Shown: positions 52,988 through 61,219 of the stretch, piece by piece | Layout of the letters: every line of letters begins with the position of its first letter | Position numbering within the stretch: position 1 is the stretch's first letter | NCBI RefSeq assembly: GCF_036881715.1 | Contig: NZ_JBAKBF010000010.1 | Coordinates: 124,001-188,000, forward strand | Origin: Pannonibacter anstelovis | GTDB lineage: Bacteria > Pseudomonadota > Alphaproteobacteria > Rhizobiales > Stappiaceae | DNA: 64,000 nucleotides | Direction of reading: 5' to 3' | Notes under the pieces: generated by a model | Told to the model about the DNA's origin: nothing | The model's database searches: none | The model's input: only the letters and a program-made list of their open reading frames with translations | Made by a program: the position numbers and the translations under genes

Positions 52988-54052
52988 TCAGTGCTGACGG
53001 CTGTCAGTGTCCTTTTCAAACTCCGCGTAAAGCTGCTCCAGCCGCCCGCCCAGCCAGGTTCCAAAGGCGGCCTCCTGCTTCGGGATGGTCAGCGTCACGC
53101 CGGATGATCCAGTCTTGAGCTTGCCCAGGAGGCGCTTGCCGGAGCGGATTTCCTGTTCGCCGGATTTGCCCGCCGCCTTTTCAGCGCCCTTGCCGCGCGC
53201 GGCCTTTGCCGCAAGGCTCATGCGCGCGGGCGCATCGCCCGCAAGAAAGGCCTTGCTGTCCAGAACGGCGCGGATGCGCGGGGCAGCCTTGGCGTCGTCG
53301 AACAGCTTCGCAAAGGCCGTCCAGGCCGGGCGGCCGACATTGCGCGCCCGGCCGATGGCCAGAACAATGTCCTCCGGAACGCTCGCCGCCACCTTCAGCA
53401 GGGTGGAAACGGTAGATTCCGTCACCCCCAGCACCGGCTGCATGTCGCGCTGCTTGAAGCCAGCCTCCTTCAACTGCTGCGCCCACAGGGCCTGCTCGAT
53501 CCAGGTCAGATTCTCGCGGACGCCGTTTTCCAGCGACTGCTCGCGGATCAGGTCCATGTCGGACAGCGGGCGCACATAGGCACGGATCTTGACCGCTTCC
53601 GGGCGGCCGCTCTCCTGCATCAGCGCCAGCACGGCCGCAAGGCGGCGGTGGCCATAGGCCAGCTGATAGCGCCCCTCCGCCGCCGGGTGCGGGCGCACCA
53701 GAACCGGGATCTTCTGCCCTTCGGAAGAGATCGAAAGCTTCAGCTCCTCCAGCGCCTCGGCAGCCTCCTCATCGGCGGCAAAGCGGTCGCGGAAGGGGGA
53801 AGGGTCGATCTTGCCCGGGTCCAGCGCAACGATGCTGTCTTCCTTCAGCTGCGACAGGGCGCGGCCCATGGAGCTGACGACAGGCGCCACCATCCGCGCG
53901 CCCTCTACTGCGGGCGCGGACGGGGCAGACGATTGAGGCGCAGATTGGCGTGCAGATGCAGGCTGGGCGGCAGGCGCGGACGCCTCCGCTTTCTTTTCGG
54001 CTTCAGCCGCCTTGGCCGCTTCCGCCATCATCTTGACGATGGATTTCTTCAT
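52988..54052 (-). CDS. repB: Partition protein RepB (ParB family)
   Basis: The 354-residue protein has an Ala/Pro-rich N-terminal region and a ParB nuclease-like domain (VALDPGKIDPSPFRDRF...GQKIPVLVRPHPAAEGRYQLAYGHRRLAAVLAL). It also has a helix-turn-helix (FKQRDMQPVLGVTESTVSTLLKVA) and a C-terminal dimerisation part. It binds parS sites and segregates the replicon with RepA. Its ATG at 54052 overlaps the repA stop by four bases (ATGA), with GGAGG upstream inside repA. Confidence 0.94.
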   Translation of the reverse strand: MKKSIVKMMAEAAKAAEAEKKAEASAPAAQPASARQSAPQSSAPSAPAVEGARMVAPVVSSMGRALSQLKEDSIVALDPGKIDPSPFRDRFAADEEAAEALEELKLSISSEGQKIPVLVRPHPAAEGRYQLAYGHRRLAAVLALMQESGRPEAVKIRAYVRPLSDMDLIREQSLENGVRENLTWIEQALWAQQLKEAGFKQRDMQPVLGVTESTVSTLLKVAASVPEDIVLAIGRARNVGRPAWTAFAKLFDDAKAAPRIRAVLDSKAFLAGDAPARMSLAAKAARGKGAEKAAGKSGEQEIRSGKRLLGKLKTGSSGVTLTIPKQEAAFGTWLGGRLEQLYAEFEKDTDSRQH

Positions 54053-55308
54053 CCCTGCCGCCTCCATACGGACTTGATCAGGTCCAGAATTTCGCCGTTC
54101 ACCTGATCGGCGCTCTCCAATGCGCGCTTCAGCGGCTCGCGCCCGACTTCACCGGGCTCGACCTCGTAAAGCGACTTCTTGGCAACGCCGGCCGAGGCCA
54201 CGGCGGTGGATTCCACGGCTTCGGCCACCAGCACATCCTTGCCGAACAGGCTGCGCATGGTGCCTGCCATGATCTTCTGCGGGGCATCGTTCGGGTTCAC
54301 CCGCGTCATCAGGAACTTGACGAAATCATGCTCGAACCGCGCGCCCCCTTCCGAGAGCGTCGCCGTTACATCGGCAATCATCTTCAGGAACTGCGCGCAG
54401 GAGGAGATATCCAGCATGGCCGGATGCACGGTGATGATCAGGCCCGTTGCCGCATAGAGCGAAGCAAGCGTGGTGTAGCCGAGCGAGGGCGGTGTATCGA
54501 GGATGACCAGATCATAGTCATCCTCCACCGTGCGGATGGCTGCGTCGAGGCGCTGGAAAAACAGGCCGAGCTCGTCCGTGGTGCGGTTCACCAGCGCGTT
54601 CGGCGTGTCATATTCGAAGTCCATCAGACGCAGGTTGCCCGGCACCAGATCAATGCCGGGGAAATAGGTTTTGCGGACGACGTCCCTCAGCAGCACCCGG
54701 TTGTTGTCATAGCGCAGCGCGTCATAGGCCGTGTCGGTGCGCTCGTCCTCGTCCTCGCCGGAGCGAAGATCCCGGTCCGGCTGGATGCCGAAGGTGGTGG
54801 TCAGCGAGGCCTGCGGGTCCAGGTCGATGCACAGCACCCGGTAGCCCTGCAGCGCCAGATAATGGGCCAGATGCACGGAGGTGGTGGTCTTGGACGAGCC
54901 GCCCTTGAAATTGGCGCAGGCGATGACCTGCAGATGCTCGCCGGCCCGGCGGTGCGGCAGCAGGCGCAAGGCATCGTCGGGCCGCTGTTCGGCCAGATAC
55001 TTGCGCAGCTCCCACACCTGCTCGATGGTGTAGATGCGCCGGTTGTTTTCGGCCCGCAGCGGCTGCGGCCCCTTGCCGTCCAGCGTCAGGGCGCGCAAGG
55101 TGCTTTCCGGAATGCCAAGCAGGCGCACCAGATCCAGCGTCGAAAACGTGCGGCCATAGGACTTGCGCGCCTCGGGGGGATAGGTCATCTCGCGCATGGA
55201 CTGGAGCTTGTCCGACAGGCGCTGCGTGAAGTCCCCGATCTTGGCGGTTGTGTCCTTGGCGCTATCCATCTCGCCTGCGAGCATCTCGATCTCCTGACGG
55301 TTTCGCAT
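54049..55308 (-). CDS. repA: Partition ATPase RepA (ParA family)
   Basis: The 419-residue protein has an N-terminal DNA-binding region (FSTLDLVRLLGIPESTLRALTLDGKGPQP then RRIYTIEQV) and the deviant Walker A ANFKGGSSKTTTSVHLA at about residues 131-147. DLDPQASLTTTFG and VILDTPPSLGYTTL follow. Typical of type Ia ParA proteins of repABC modules, it represses the operon and positions replicon copies. A second in-frame methionine at 55284 is a possible start. Confidence 0.95.
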   Translation of the reverse strand: MRNRQEIEMLAGEMDSAKDTTAKIGDFTQRLSDKLQSMREMTYPPEARKSYGRTFSTLDLVRLLGIPESTLRALTLDGKGPQPLRAENNRRIYTIEQVWELRKYLAEQRPDDALRLLPHRRAGEHLQVIACANFKGGSSKTTTSVHLAHYLALQGYRVLCIDLDPQASLTTTFGIQPDRDLRSGEDEDERTDTAYDALRYDNNRVLLRDVVRKTYFPGIDLVPGNLRLMDFEYDTPNALVNRTTDELGLFFQRLDAAIRTVEDDYDLVILDTPPSLGYTTLASLYAATGLIITVHPAMLDISSCAQFLKMIADVTATLSEGGARFEHDFVKFLMTRVNPNDAPQKIMAGTMRSLFGKDVLVAEAVESTAVASAGVAKKSLYEVEPGEVGREPLKRALESADQVNGEILDLIKSVWRRQG

Positions 55309-55428
55309 TCGAGCGCGACCTCAATACCGTCAGAAATGCCCCAGCCCCGCCGATTCTGCAAGAAATATTAGGTTAACGGAAGCTTAAGCCCAATTCCGCA
55401 GGGCGGTTGCGGCTCGCATAAAGACAAA

Positions 55429-55460
55429 GGCGGCCCCGGAAACCGGGACCGCCCTTGTTG
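55429..55460 (-). terminator. Terminator after the SSS symporter gene
   Basis: On the minus strand GGCGGTCCCGG and CCGGGGCCGCC pair with one mismatch over a 3-base loop and are followed by TTTGTCTTT. It separates the nic-linked transporter operon from repA. Confidence 0.8.
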
Positions 55461-55478
55461 CAGTGTCAGGCCGCTCTG

Positions 55479-56975
55479 TCACTCAGCCGGGGCGGGCATG
55501 CCCTGCGGCAGCTTGCTCTTCTTGTAGGAGACGGACGCCTCCACGAATTCGTCAGCGGCCTTCATGTTGGGCTTGGTGACGAGGCTGACGGCGACGAAAA
55601 GCACCGTCGAGACCGGCAGGGCCAGCACGCCGGCGTTGAGGCCGAACAGCTTGTTGCCCGTCAGGTACATCCACACCACGAAGGCAACGCCGCCGAGGAT
55701 GGAGACCAGCGCACCGGCCGCCGTGCCGCGCCGCCAGAAGAAGGCGCCGATGATGGCCGGAACCGTGACCAGCAGGCCGACGGACGCCGCGACTGAGAGG
55801 ATGGCGATCATCGAGAATTCCATCGCCGCAAAGACCAGCGAGACGACAGAGATGAACGGGATGATCAGCTTGCCGATGAAAAGCTGGCGCTCATCGCTGG
55901 TGCCGCCCGTCACGTTGCTCCACACGTCGCGGGCAAAGACCGACGACAGGGTGAGGAGGATCGAGTCGATGGTGGAAACAGCCGCGGCCAGAATGCCGAC
56001 CATGACCATGACCCCCAGCACCGGCGGCACGAAGTCCGACGACAGAAGCGCCGAGGTGGCCAGATCGCCTTTCTCAAGGTCCGGGAAGGCGACGAAGGCG
56101 GAGAAGCCCCAGAGCACCGACACCACCGTGTAGACGAAGCCGAAACACAGGAAGATCACCAGCATGCGGCGCAGCGCCTTCAGGGAAGCTGGCATATAGA
56201 GGCGCTGGCTCACCTGCGGGTTGGAGATGGCGAAGAAGAACCACGGAATGGTCAGCCCCAGGAAGGTGGTGAAGCTGAAGAGGCCGGGCCCGGGCACCTG
56301 CAGCAGTTCCGGCTTGGTGGCCTGAATGGCACCGAAGAGGCCGGAGAAGCCGCCCAGCTCGATCAGCACCAGACCGCAGACCAGCACCGAGGCAACGATC
56401 ATCATCAGAGCCTGCAGGCTGTCGGTCCACATCACCGAGCGGATACCGGCCACATAGGAGAAGATGATGGCCAGCACCGTGGAAATGACCACGCCCCACA
56501 GGAAGGGAATGCCGCCGCCGGTCATGCCGGACAGCAGATAGCCCACGCCCGACAGCTGCACTGCCGAATAAGGAATGAGGAACACGAGGCTGACGAGACC
56601 GGCCGCCACGGCCACCCAGCGGCTGCCGTAGCGCGTGCCCAGCATTTCATAGGGCGTGACGAAGCCGTATTTCTTGCCCACCGCCCAGAAGCGCGGGCCG
56701 AAGATGGCGACGAGTGACACACCGGCAAAATAGACGATCTCGAAGCCGAGGGCGCCAACACCGCCCTTGAAGGTGAGACCGGCGAGGCCGATCATCATGA
56801 AGGCGGAATAGGTGGTAGCCGAATAGCTCAGCGCCGACAGCACGCCGCCCATGGAGCGCCCGCCGATGAAGTAGTCGGACATGCTGGCGGACTGGCCTGT
56901 GCGGGAGATATAGGCCACGATGAAGGAGACGAGGACGTAGATGACCAGTCCCCAGACGACAAGGGAAACACTCAT
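55479..56975 (-). CDS. SSS-family sodium:solute symporter, probable uptake system of the nic cluster
   Basis: The 498-residue protein has about 13 membrane helices and SSS hallmarks: SDYFIGGRSMGGVLSALSYSATTYSAFMMIGL near the N-terminus and the segment AGIRSVMWTDSLQALMM. It starts at 56975, overlapping the stop of the small DUF3311 gene by four bases. In known nicotinate clusters the importer is usually NicT (major facilitator); this symporter lies next to nicF on the same strand and is the most likely substitute. Substrate is inferred from position only. Confidence 0.85.
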   Translation of the reverse strand: MSVSLVVWGLVIYVLVSFIVAYISRTGQSASMSDYFIGGRSMGGVLSALSYSATTYSAFMMIGLAGLTFKGGVGALGFEIVYFAGVSLVAIFGPRFWAVGKKYGFVTPYEMLGTRYGSRWVAVAAGLVSLVFLIPYSAVQLSGVGYLLSGMTGGGIPFLWGVVISTVLAIIFSYVAGIRSVMWTDSLQALMMIVASVLVCGLVLIELGGFSGLFGAIQATKPELLQVPGPGLFSFTTFLGLTIPWFFFAISNPQVSQRLYMPASLKALRRMLVIFLCFGFVYTVVSVLWGFSAFVAFPDLEKGDLATSALLSSDFVPPVLGVMVMVGILAAAVSTIDSILLTLSSVFARDVWSNVTGGTSDERQLFIGKLIIPFISVVSLVFAAMEFSMIAILSVAASVGLLVTVPAIIGAFFWRRGTAAGALVSILGGVAFVVWMYLTGNKLFGLNAGVLALPVSTVLFVAVSLVTKPNMKAADEFVEASVSYKKSKLPQGMPAPAE

Positions 56976-57154
56976 GCCTCGTCCTCCTCGAAGCTGGACG
57001 TCGCCAGAATGTTGAGGACGATGACGGCGACACCCGCCACGCACCAGAACAGGAACGAGCCATACCACTCCGCCACATTGGTGAGCAGCGTATAGGGTAT
57101 GGCGTAGCAGGCGAGGACGACCACGCCTATCAGGTATAGAGCAGCTTTCGACAT
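56972..57154 (-). CDS. DUF3311 small membrane subunit of the symporter
   Basis: The 60-residue protein has two membrane helices (ALYLIGVVVLACYAIPYTLL and GSFLFWCVAGVAVIVLNIL) and an acidic tail. The ribosome-binding site GAGGGA lies before the ATG. DUF3311 proteins typically precede and overlap SSS-family symporter genes, so it is presumably a partner subunit. Confidence 0.85.
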   Translation of the reverse strand: MSKAALYLIGVVVLACYAIPYTLLTNVAEWYGSFLFWCVAGVAVIVLNILATSSFEEDEA

Positions 57155-57202
57155 GTGGTGACTTCCCTCTAGAGATTGGTGGGTTGTTTTCATCCGCCTT
57201 GT

Positions 57203-57262
57203 CTCCGGCGGTTTGAACGGACGCTTGCCGGCGCCCGCAAGTTCCCCGGCCGTCCGCCGGAG
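57203..57262. promoter_or_regulatory. Long nested hairpin between nicF and the symporter genes
   Basis: CTCCGGCGG (57203-57211) pairs with CCGCCGGAG (57254-57262). Inside are CGGACG with CGTCCG and CTTGC with GCAAG. The structure lies in the 125-base gap after nicF. Without a T-run it is more likely a processing or attenuation element than a classic terminator. Confidence 0.6.
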
Positions 57263-57279
57263 CACATCAGGTGACAGGC

Positions 57280-57918
57280 TCAGCGCCCGGAAGGCGCAAG
57301 GCCGGTGAGCCAGCTTTCAATGTCCGCCGCATCGGTCACGTCGGCATATTTCTGGCCCATGTCATAAAGGTTGGCGTCATGCGGGGCCGCCGCGCGGTCG
57401 GCGCAGCAGTCCGCCGGAACCAGCACGTTGAAGCCGCTCTGCACCGCATCCACCACGGAGGCGCGCACGCAGCCCGATGTGGTGGCTCCGGTGACGACCA
57501 GCGTGTCCACGCCCGCCCCGGTCAGAAGGCCAGCAAGTGCCGTGCCATGAAAGGCGGAAGCGCCCTTCTTGGTGATCACCGGGTCCTGCGGCTGAATGCC
57601 CGTTGCCGCGTCAATCTCCACCAGCCGGCTGCCTTCCAGAAGGGCAGCCATGCCGGCCGCCTTGCGCAACCATGGCAGCAGGGCAATCTCGCCGGGGTGA
57701 TAGGCAATCGTCGTGTAGATGACCGGAAAGCCCTTGGCACGGGCGAGATCCGTCAGCCGCCGCGTGGCGGCCATCTGCGCGCTCATGTCCGCCGCCGTCG
57801 GATAGGCGGTGTCGGTAAAGCCATAGGTGAAATCGACCACCAGAACGGCAGGCCTCGTGCCGCGCGGCACCGGCTGGCCAAACCCGGCAGCCTGATATGT
57901 TTCTTCCTGCTGTGTCAT
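57280..57918 (-). CDS. nicF: Maleamate amidohydrolase NicF
   Basis: The 212-residue isochorismatase-fold cysteine hydrolase has the catalytic triad in place: Asp in AVLVVDFTYGF, Lys in PVITKKGASAFHGT and Cys in VTGATTSGCVRAS. It converts maleamate to maleate and ammonia. Length matches known NicF. ATG at 57918; upstream in-frame sequence belongs to the repeat element. Neighbouring nicX, nicD and nicE on the same strand make the assignment firm. Confidence 0.92.
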   Translation of the reverse strand: MTQQEETYQAAGFGQPVPRGTRPAVLVVDFTYGFTDTAYPTAADMSAQMAATRRLTDLARAKGFPVIYTTIAYHPGEIALLPWLRKAAGMAALLEGSRLVEIDAATGIQPQDPVITKKGASAFHGTALAGLLTGAGVDTLVVTGATTSGCVRASVVDAVQSGFNVLVPADCCADRAAAPHDANLYDMGQKYADVTDAADIESWLTGLAPSGR

Positions 57919-57949
57919 GTCCTTGCCCCCCTTCGGCTGGACGTTCCCG

Positions 57950-58150
57950 CTGCTCAAAAACTGCGGCCTCACCTCTCGCCGCAGCCCCCCTCTCCCCCCT
58001 TGAGGGGGAGATGTCTGCGTCAGCAGACAGAGGGGGGTATGCAGCATTTCAAAAAAGCAGGACCTCTCTCACAAGCGGACAGTCCGTTACCCCCCTCTGC
58101 CCCCTGCCGGGGGCATCTCCCCCTCAAGGGGGGAGAGGAGTTGGAGCCCA
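57950..58150. repeat. GC-rich palindromic mosaic element, copy 4, inside the nic operon
   Basis: Arms CTCTCCCCCCTTGAGG (57990) with a hairpin CTGCGTCAGCAG, and CCCCCTGCCGGGGG followed by CCTCAAGGGGGGAGAG to about 58139, surround a spacer with GCGGACAGTCCG. It fills almost all of the 234-base gap between nicX and nicF, whereas other nic genes are 11-28 bases apart. Confidence 0.88.
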
Positions 58151-58152
58151 TT

Positions 58153-59184
58153 TCAGCCCCGCGCCATCTGGATGTCCTTCACGACGATGTCGCCATCGAT
58201 CACCACCGGCTCGTCATCAAGGAACAGCGAGCAGCCGCGCATCGGGATGTCGAGGTGGCAGGCGGTGTCGTTTGGTCCGCCCAGCTCGTTGTTCGGGCCG
58301 GTGGAGAACATGACGTTGCCGTAGAAGCTGCGCGGCTCCATGCCCATGCCGCCGGGGAAGGCGCCCGGCACCATGTTGTGCCACTTGGCATGGGGGTTCA
58401 TGCCCCAGCCCACATGGCTCATGCCCATGCCGCGCGGATCGTTGAAGGCGTCCATGTAGGACTTCACCAGCTCCGCATCGAGGCCGCCGCGAATGTCGCG
58501 CACGAAGCCCTTTTCGATGGTGTAGATGATCGGCTCGCGCACATAGATGTTCTGCGGCAGCAAGATGTCGCCCGGCGCCACCACGATCTGCCCGTCCACA
58601 CCGTCATCATCCCCGCCCGTGAAGACGAAGCCCGAGGGCCAGTGGTCCCAGCGGCCCGGCTCGTCGGTGCAGGCATATTCCGTCACCGTGGGATAGGTGT
58701 TCAGCTTGTAGGTCACATCCGTGCCATGGGGCGAGGTGATGCGCATGACTTTCGCCTTGGCCAGCATTTCCCCGGCGATTTCCACCTTCTCGCGGATTTC
58801 CTTCGTCGGCAGCATGCGCGCCAGCAGCTCCGGCGGCTCCACGGCGGTGAGAATGCGCGTGCCGGCGGCCTGAATGGCCATCTGCTCGGGCGAGAACAGC
58901 AGGAACACGCAGTCGATCAGCATGTCACAGGCCTTCAGCGCTTCCACCGCGTCGGGCATGGCGGCAAGGCCGGTGACGCCGACGTTCCAGCCGCTCATCG
59001 GCAGCGGTGCGGGCAGGCGCATGTGATACATCAGCGCGCCAAGACGCTGGCCTGCGGCCATGAAGGCATCGGCATAATCAAGCCGGTCACTGCCCTGCGT
59101 CAGGACGATGAGCTTCTCGCCCTCATGCACGCCCGACATCTTCAGCTGATGCAGGCAGATCTCGGTAAAGCTGGCGTGGTCCAT
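58153..59184 (-). CDS. nicX: 2,5-dihydroxypyridine 5,6-dioxygenase NicX
   Basis: The 343-residue protein matches the NicX family, which is unlike other ring-cleaving dioxygenases and related in fold to M29 aminopeptidases. The C-terminal segments MGMSHVGWGMNPHA and NDTACHLDIPMRGCSLFLD carry candidate iron ligands, including the His-x-Asp pair in HLD. It opens the ring of 2,5-dihydroxypyridine with oxygen to give N-formylmaleamate. ATG at 59184, 28 bases after nicD. Confidence 0.93.
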   Translation of the reverse strand: MDHASFTEICLHQLKMSGVHEGEKLIVLTQGSDRLDYADAFMAAGQRLGALMYHMRLPAPLPMSGWNVGVTGLAAMPDAVEALKACDMLIDCVFLLFSPEQMAIQAAGTRILTAVEPPELLARMLPTKEIREKVEIAGEMLAKAKVMRITSPHGTDVTYKLNTYPTVTEYACTDEPGRWDHWPSGFVFTGGDDDGVDGQIVVAPGDILLPQNIYVREPIIYTIEKGFVRDIRGGLDAELVKSYMDAFNDPRGMGMSHVGWGMNPHAKWHNMVPGAFPGGMGMEPRSFYGNVMFSTGPNNELGGPNDTACHLDIPMRGCSLFLDDEPVVIDGDIVVKDIQMARG

Positions 59185-59212
59185 GTGCTGTGTCCTCTTG
59201 TTCTTTTGGGGC

Positions 59213-59995
59213 TTACGCCCGGAAATCCATGACGGCGGAGAGGAAGCCCTCCAGATCATCCCAGGGGATCATGTGCCCGGCCTTTTCGACGATCATCACC
59301 TCGATGCCCGGCGAAAGCTGGCAGATCTCCGCGATATCCTCCTTGCCGATCACCGCAGCTCCGCCTGCCACCACAAGGCGCATGGGAAGGCGCAGATGCG
59401 GCAGGTCGGCGTGGATGTCGTCCGTGTGGAAGCCGTCATAGGCGGTGCGGATTGCGTCGAGCTGGCAGGTGTGCAGCCACTCGGCCCGCAGCGCATTCTG
59501 CTCGTCCGTCCAGGTGGGGCAGAAGCGGCGCATGTCCTCGCCCGAGCAGCCCTTCTGCGCCATGAGGATGGAATCCTCATACCAGTTCCAGGCCGAAGGA
59601 TAAGCCCGCCGTCCCGGGCCGGAGACCGGCGGGTCCACCAGCACCAGGCCGGAGAAGGCCTCCGGCGCCTTGCGGGCGGCGCGGATGGCGGTGCGGGCGC
59701 CCATGGAATGGCCCAGCACCACCGGCTTGCCGAGACCGGCAGCTTCCGCCACCGCAATGGCATCTTCCGCCATGGCGTCGAGCGAATAGTCGAGCGCGCC
59801 TGCTTCACTCAGGCCACGGCCGCGCACGTCCAGCACATGCACGTCGAAGGCCCCGGTCAGGCGCTCGGCCACGAAACCCCAGGTCACCGCCGGCGAGGTG
59901 ATGCCCGGAATGAGCAGCAGCGAAGGCCCGTTGCCCGCGTGATGCACCAGATGCTGGCGGATGCCATTGGCGTGAACGTTGTAGCCGCGTGCCAT
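59213..59995 (-). CDS. nicD: N-formylmaleamate deformylase NicD
   Basis: The 260-residue alpha/beta hydrolase has the nucleophile elbow GHSMGA, the oxyanion region LIPGITSPAVTWG and the catalytic His in EKAGHMIPWDD. It removes formate from N-formylmaleamate to leave maleamate. Located between nicE (11 bases upstream) and nicX, as expected for the lower nicotinate pathway. Confidence 0.92.
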   Translation of the reverse strand: MARGYNVHANGIRQHLVHHAGNGPSLLLIPGITSPAVTWGFVAERLTGAFDVHVLDVRGRGLSEAGALDYSLDAMAEDAIAVAEAAGLGKPVVLGHSMGARTAIRAARKAPEAFSGLVLVDPPVSGPGRRAYPSAWNWYEDSILMAQKGCSGEDMRRFCPTWTDEQNALRAEWLHTCQLDAIRTAYDGFHTDDIHADLPHLRLPMRLVVAGGAAVIGKEDIAEICQLSPGIEVMIVEKAGHMIPWDDLEGFLSAVMDFRA

Positions 59996-60006
59996 CACCC
60001 GCCCCC

Positions 60007-60756
60007 TCAATATGCGCCGGACAGCAGTGTGCCGCCGCCGGGAACGCGGGTGTCGAGATCCAGCGCTTTCAGCATCTGCCATGTGGTGGCGATGGCCGCC
60101 GTCAGCACCGGCTTGCCAGTGATGGCTTCCGCCATGGGCACGGCCGGCAGCGAGGGCATCTGCACGCAGGCGGACAGAACCACCGCATCCACGTCATCAG
60201 TCTTCATGCCCTTGAGGATGCCCGGCAGGTTCATCGGGTCATGGGCGGCAACGGCCAGATTGTCCGGAATTTCCAGCGCCCGCCAGTCGCTCACCTCGAT
60301 GCCTTCATTGCGGATATAGGCAACGACCAGCTCCGTCAGCGGCTTCATGTAAGGCGCAACCAGCGCGATTTTCTTCGCGCCGATGGCCCGCAGACCCTCA
60401 ACCAGCGCCCCGGCAGAGGTGACAACCGGCGCGGCATTGCCGTTCTCGACCGTCACCCCATGCAGGCGGGTCTGGCTCTGGCAGTGATAGCCAAGGCCCA
60501 TGGCCATGATCGCCACGAGGCAGGCGTAACCCATCACGTCAACGCGGGCGTCGGAAAGCTCCAGCGCGCAACGGTCGCTGTCCGCATCCATCGCCGCCAG
60601 CTCTTCCTTGGTCACATGCTTCATGCGCATGCGGGAGGAGTGGAAGGTGAAGCGCTCCGGCGCAATCTGCTCACGCATGCGCAGCAGCGCCGGGATTTCC
60701 GTTTCCATCGTCACATTCGAGCTCGGGACGATCTGCCCGATACGGTAGGTCTTCAT
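60007..60756 (-). CDS. nicE: Maleate cis-trans isomerase NicE
   Basis: The 249-residue Asp/Glu racemase-fold protein shows the paired cysteine sites of maleate isomerases: MGYACLVAIMAMG and VVLSACVQMPSLPAV. VPSSNVTMETEIPALL is near the start. It turns maleate into fumarate, linking the pathway to central metabolism. ATG at 60756 follows GGGAG. It is the first gene of the leftward lower-pathway operon, with the 60793-60810 palindrome in its promoter. Confidence 0.93.
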   Translation of the reverse strand: MKTYRIGQIVPSSNVTMETEIPALLRMREQIAPERFTFHSSRMRMKHVTKEELAAMDADSDRCALELSDARVDVMGYACLVAIMAMGLGYHCQSQTRLHGVTVENGNAAPVVTSAGALVEGLRAIGAKKIALVAPYMKPLTELVVAYIRNEGIEVSDWRALEIPDNLAVAAHDPMNLPGILKGMKTDDVDAVVLSACVQMPSLPAVPMAEAITGKPVLTAAIATTWQMLKALDLDTRVPGGGTLLSGAY

Positions 60757-60792
60757 GCCTGTGGCTCCCTCCATTCGTTGGAAGCCACGTTA

Positions 60793-60810
60793 ATTATTCA
60801 ATTGAATAAT
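60793..60810. promoter_or_regulatory. 18-bp palindrome in the nicE promoter (probable NicR operator)
   Basis: ATTATTCAATTGAATAAT is a perfect palindrome 36 bases upstream of nicE. Its arms are identical to the palindrome at 62441-62458 except for the central two bases. MarR-family repressors such as NicR bind sites of this type. Confidence 0.72.
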
Positions 60811-60939
60811 AACAAGCCCATTTTTTCACCGTGCCGCCATATCGCGCTGCACCATCATTCAGCAGAGGTGAAAAAGCGAGAGGAGTGCACGCAGACGATC
60901 ACTCCGGCGGGGCCTCTCCGCTCCCCTCCCCCTGGCGGG

Positions 60940-61180
60940 GCAGTGTTTACAACGGACGCACAGTGGAGGAACGCGCCTACCCCTTGCCGCAGCGCCCCTC
61001 TCCCCCCTTGAGGGGGAGATGTCAGCGCCAGCTGACAGAGGGGGGTGGCAGCGGCGCAGCACAGCAGGAACTCTCGCATAAATGGACAGGCTGCACACCC
61101 CCCCTCTGCCCCCTGCCGGGGGCATCTCCCCCTCAAGGGGGGAGAGGAACTGGAGCCTGACTGACAGTCCGTTGCAGACC
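60940..61180. repeat. GC-rich palindromic mosaic element, copy 5
   Basis: It begins CAGTGTTTACAACGGACG, then CTTGCCGCAGCGCCCCTCTC, arm with the CAGCGCCAGCTG hairpin, a spacer with AAATGGACAG, the facing arm CCCCCTGCCGGGGG...CCTCAAGGGGGGAGAG, and ends GACAGTCCGTTGCAGACC. The fullest copy in the window; it separates the nicE promoter from the TetR gene end. Confidence 0.88.
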
Positions 61181-61219
61181 CTGCCGCTCAAGAAAGGGAG
61201 GGACAGAGACCCCTCCCAA

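Noticed and set aside
55320..55400. A regulatory palindrome in front of repA (GGTTAACGGAAGCTTAAG)
   Set aside because: It contains the short palindrome AAGCTT but no extended symmetry, so nothing distinguishes it from background.
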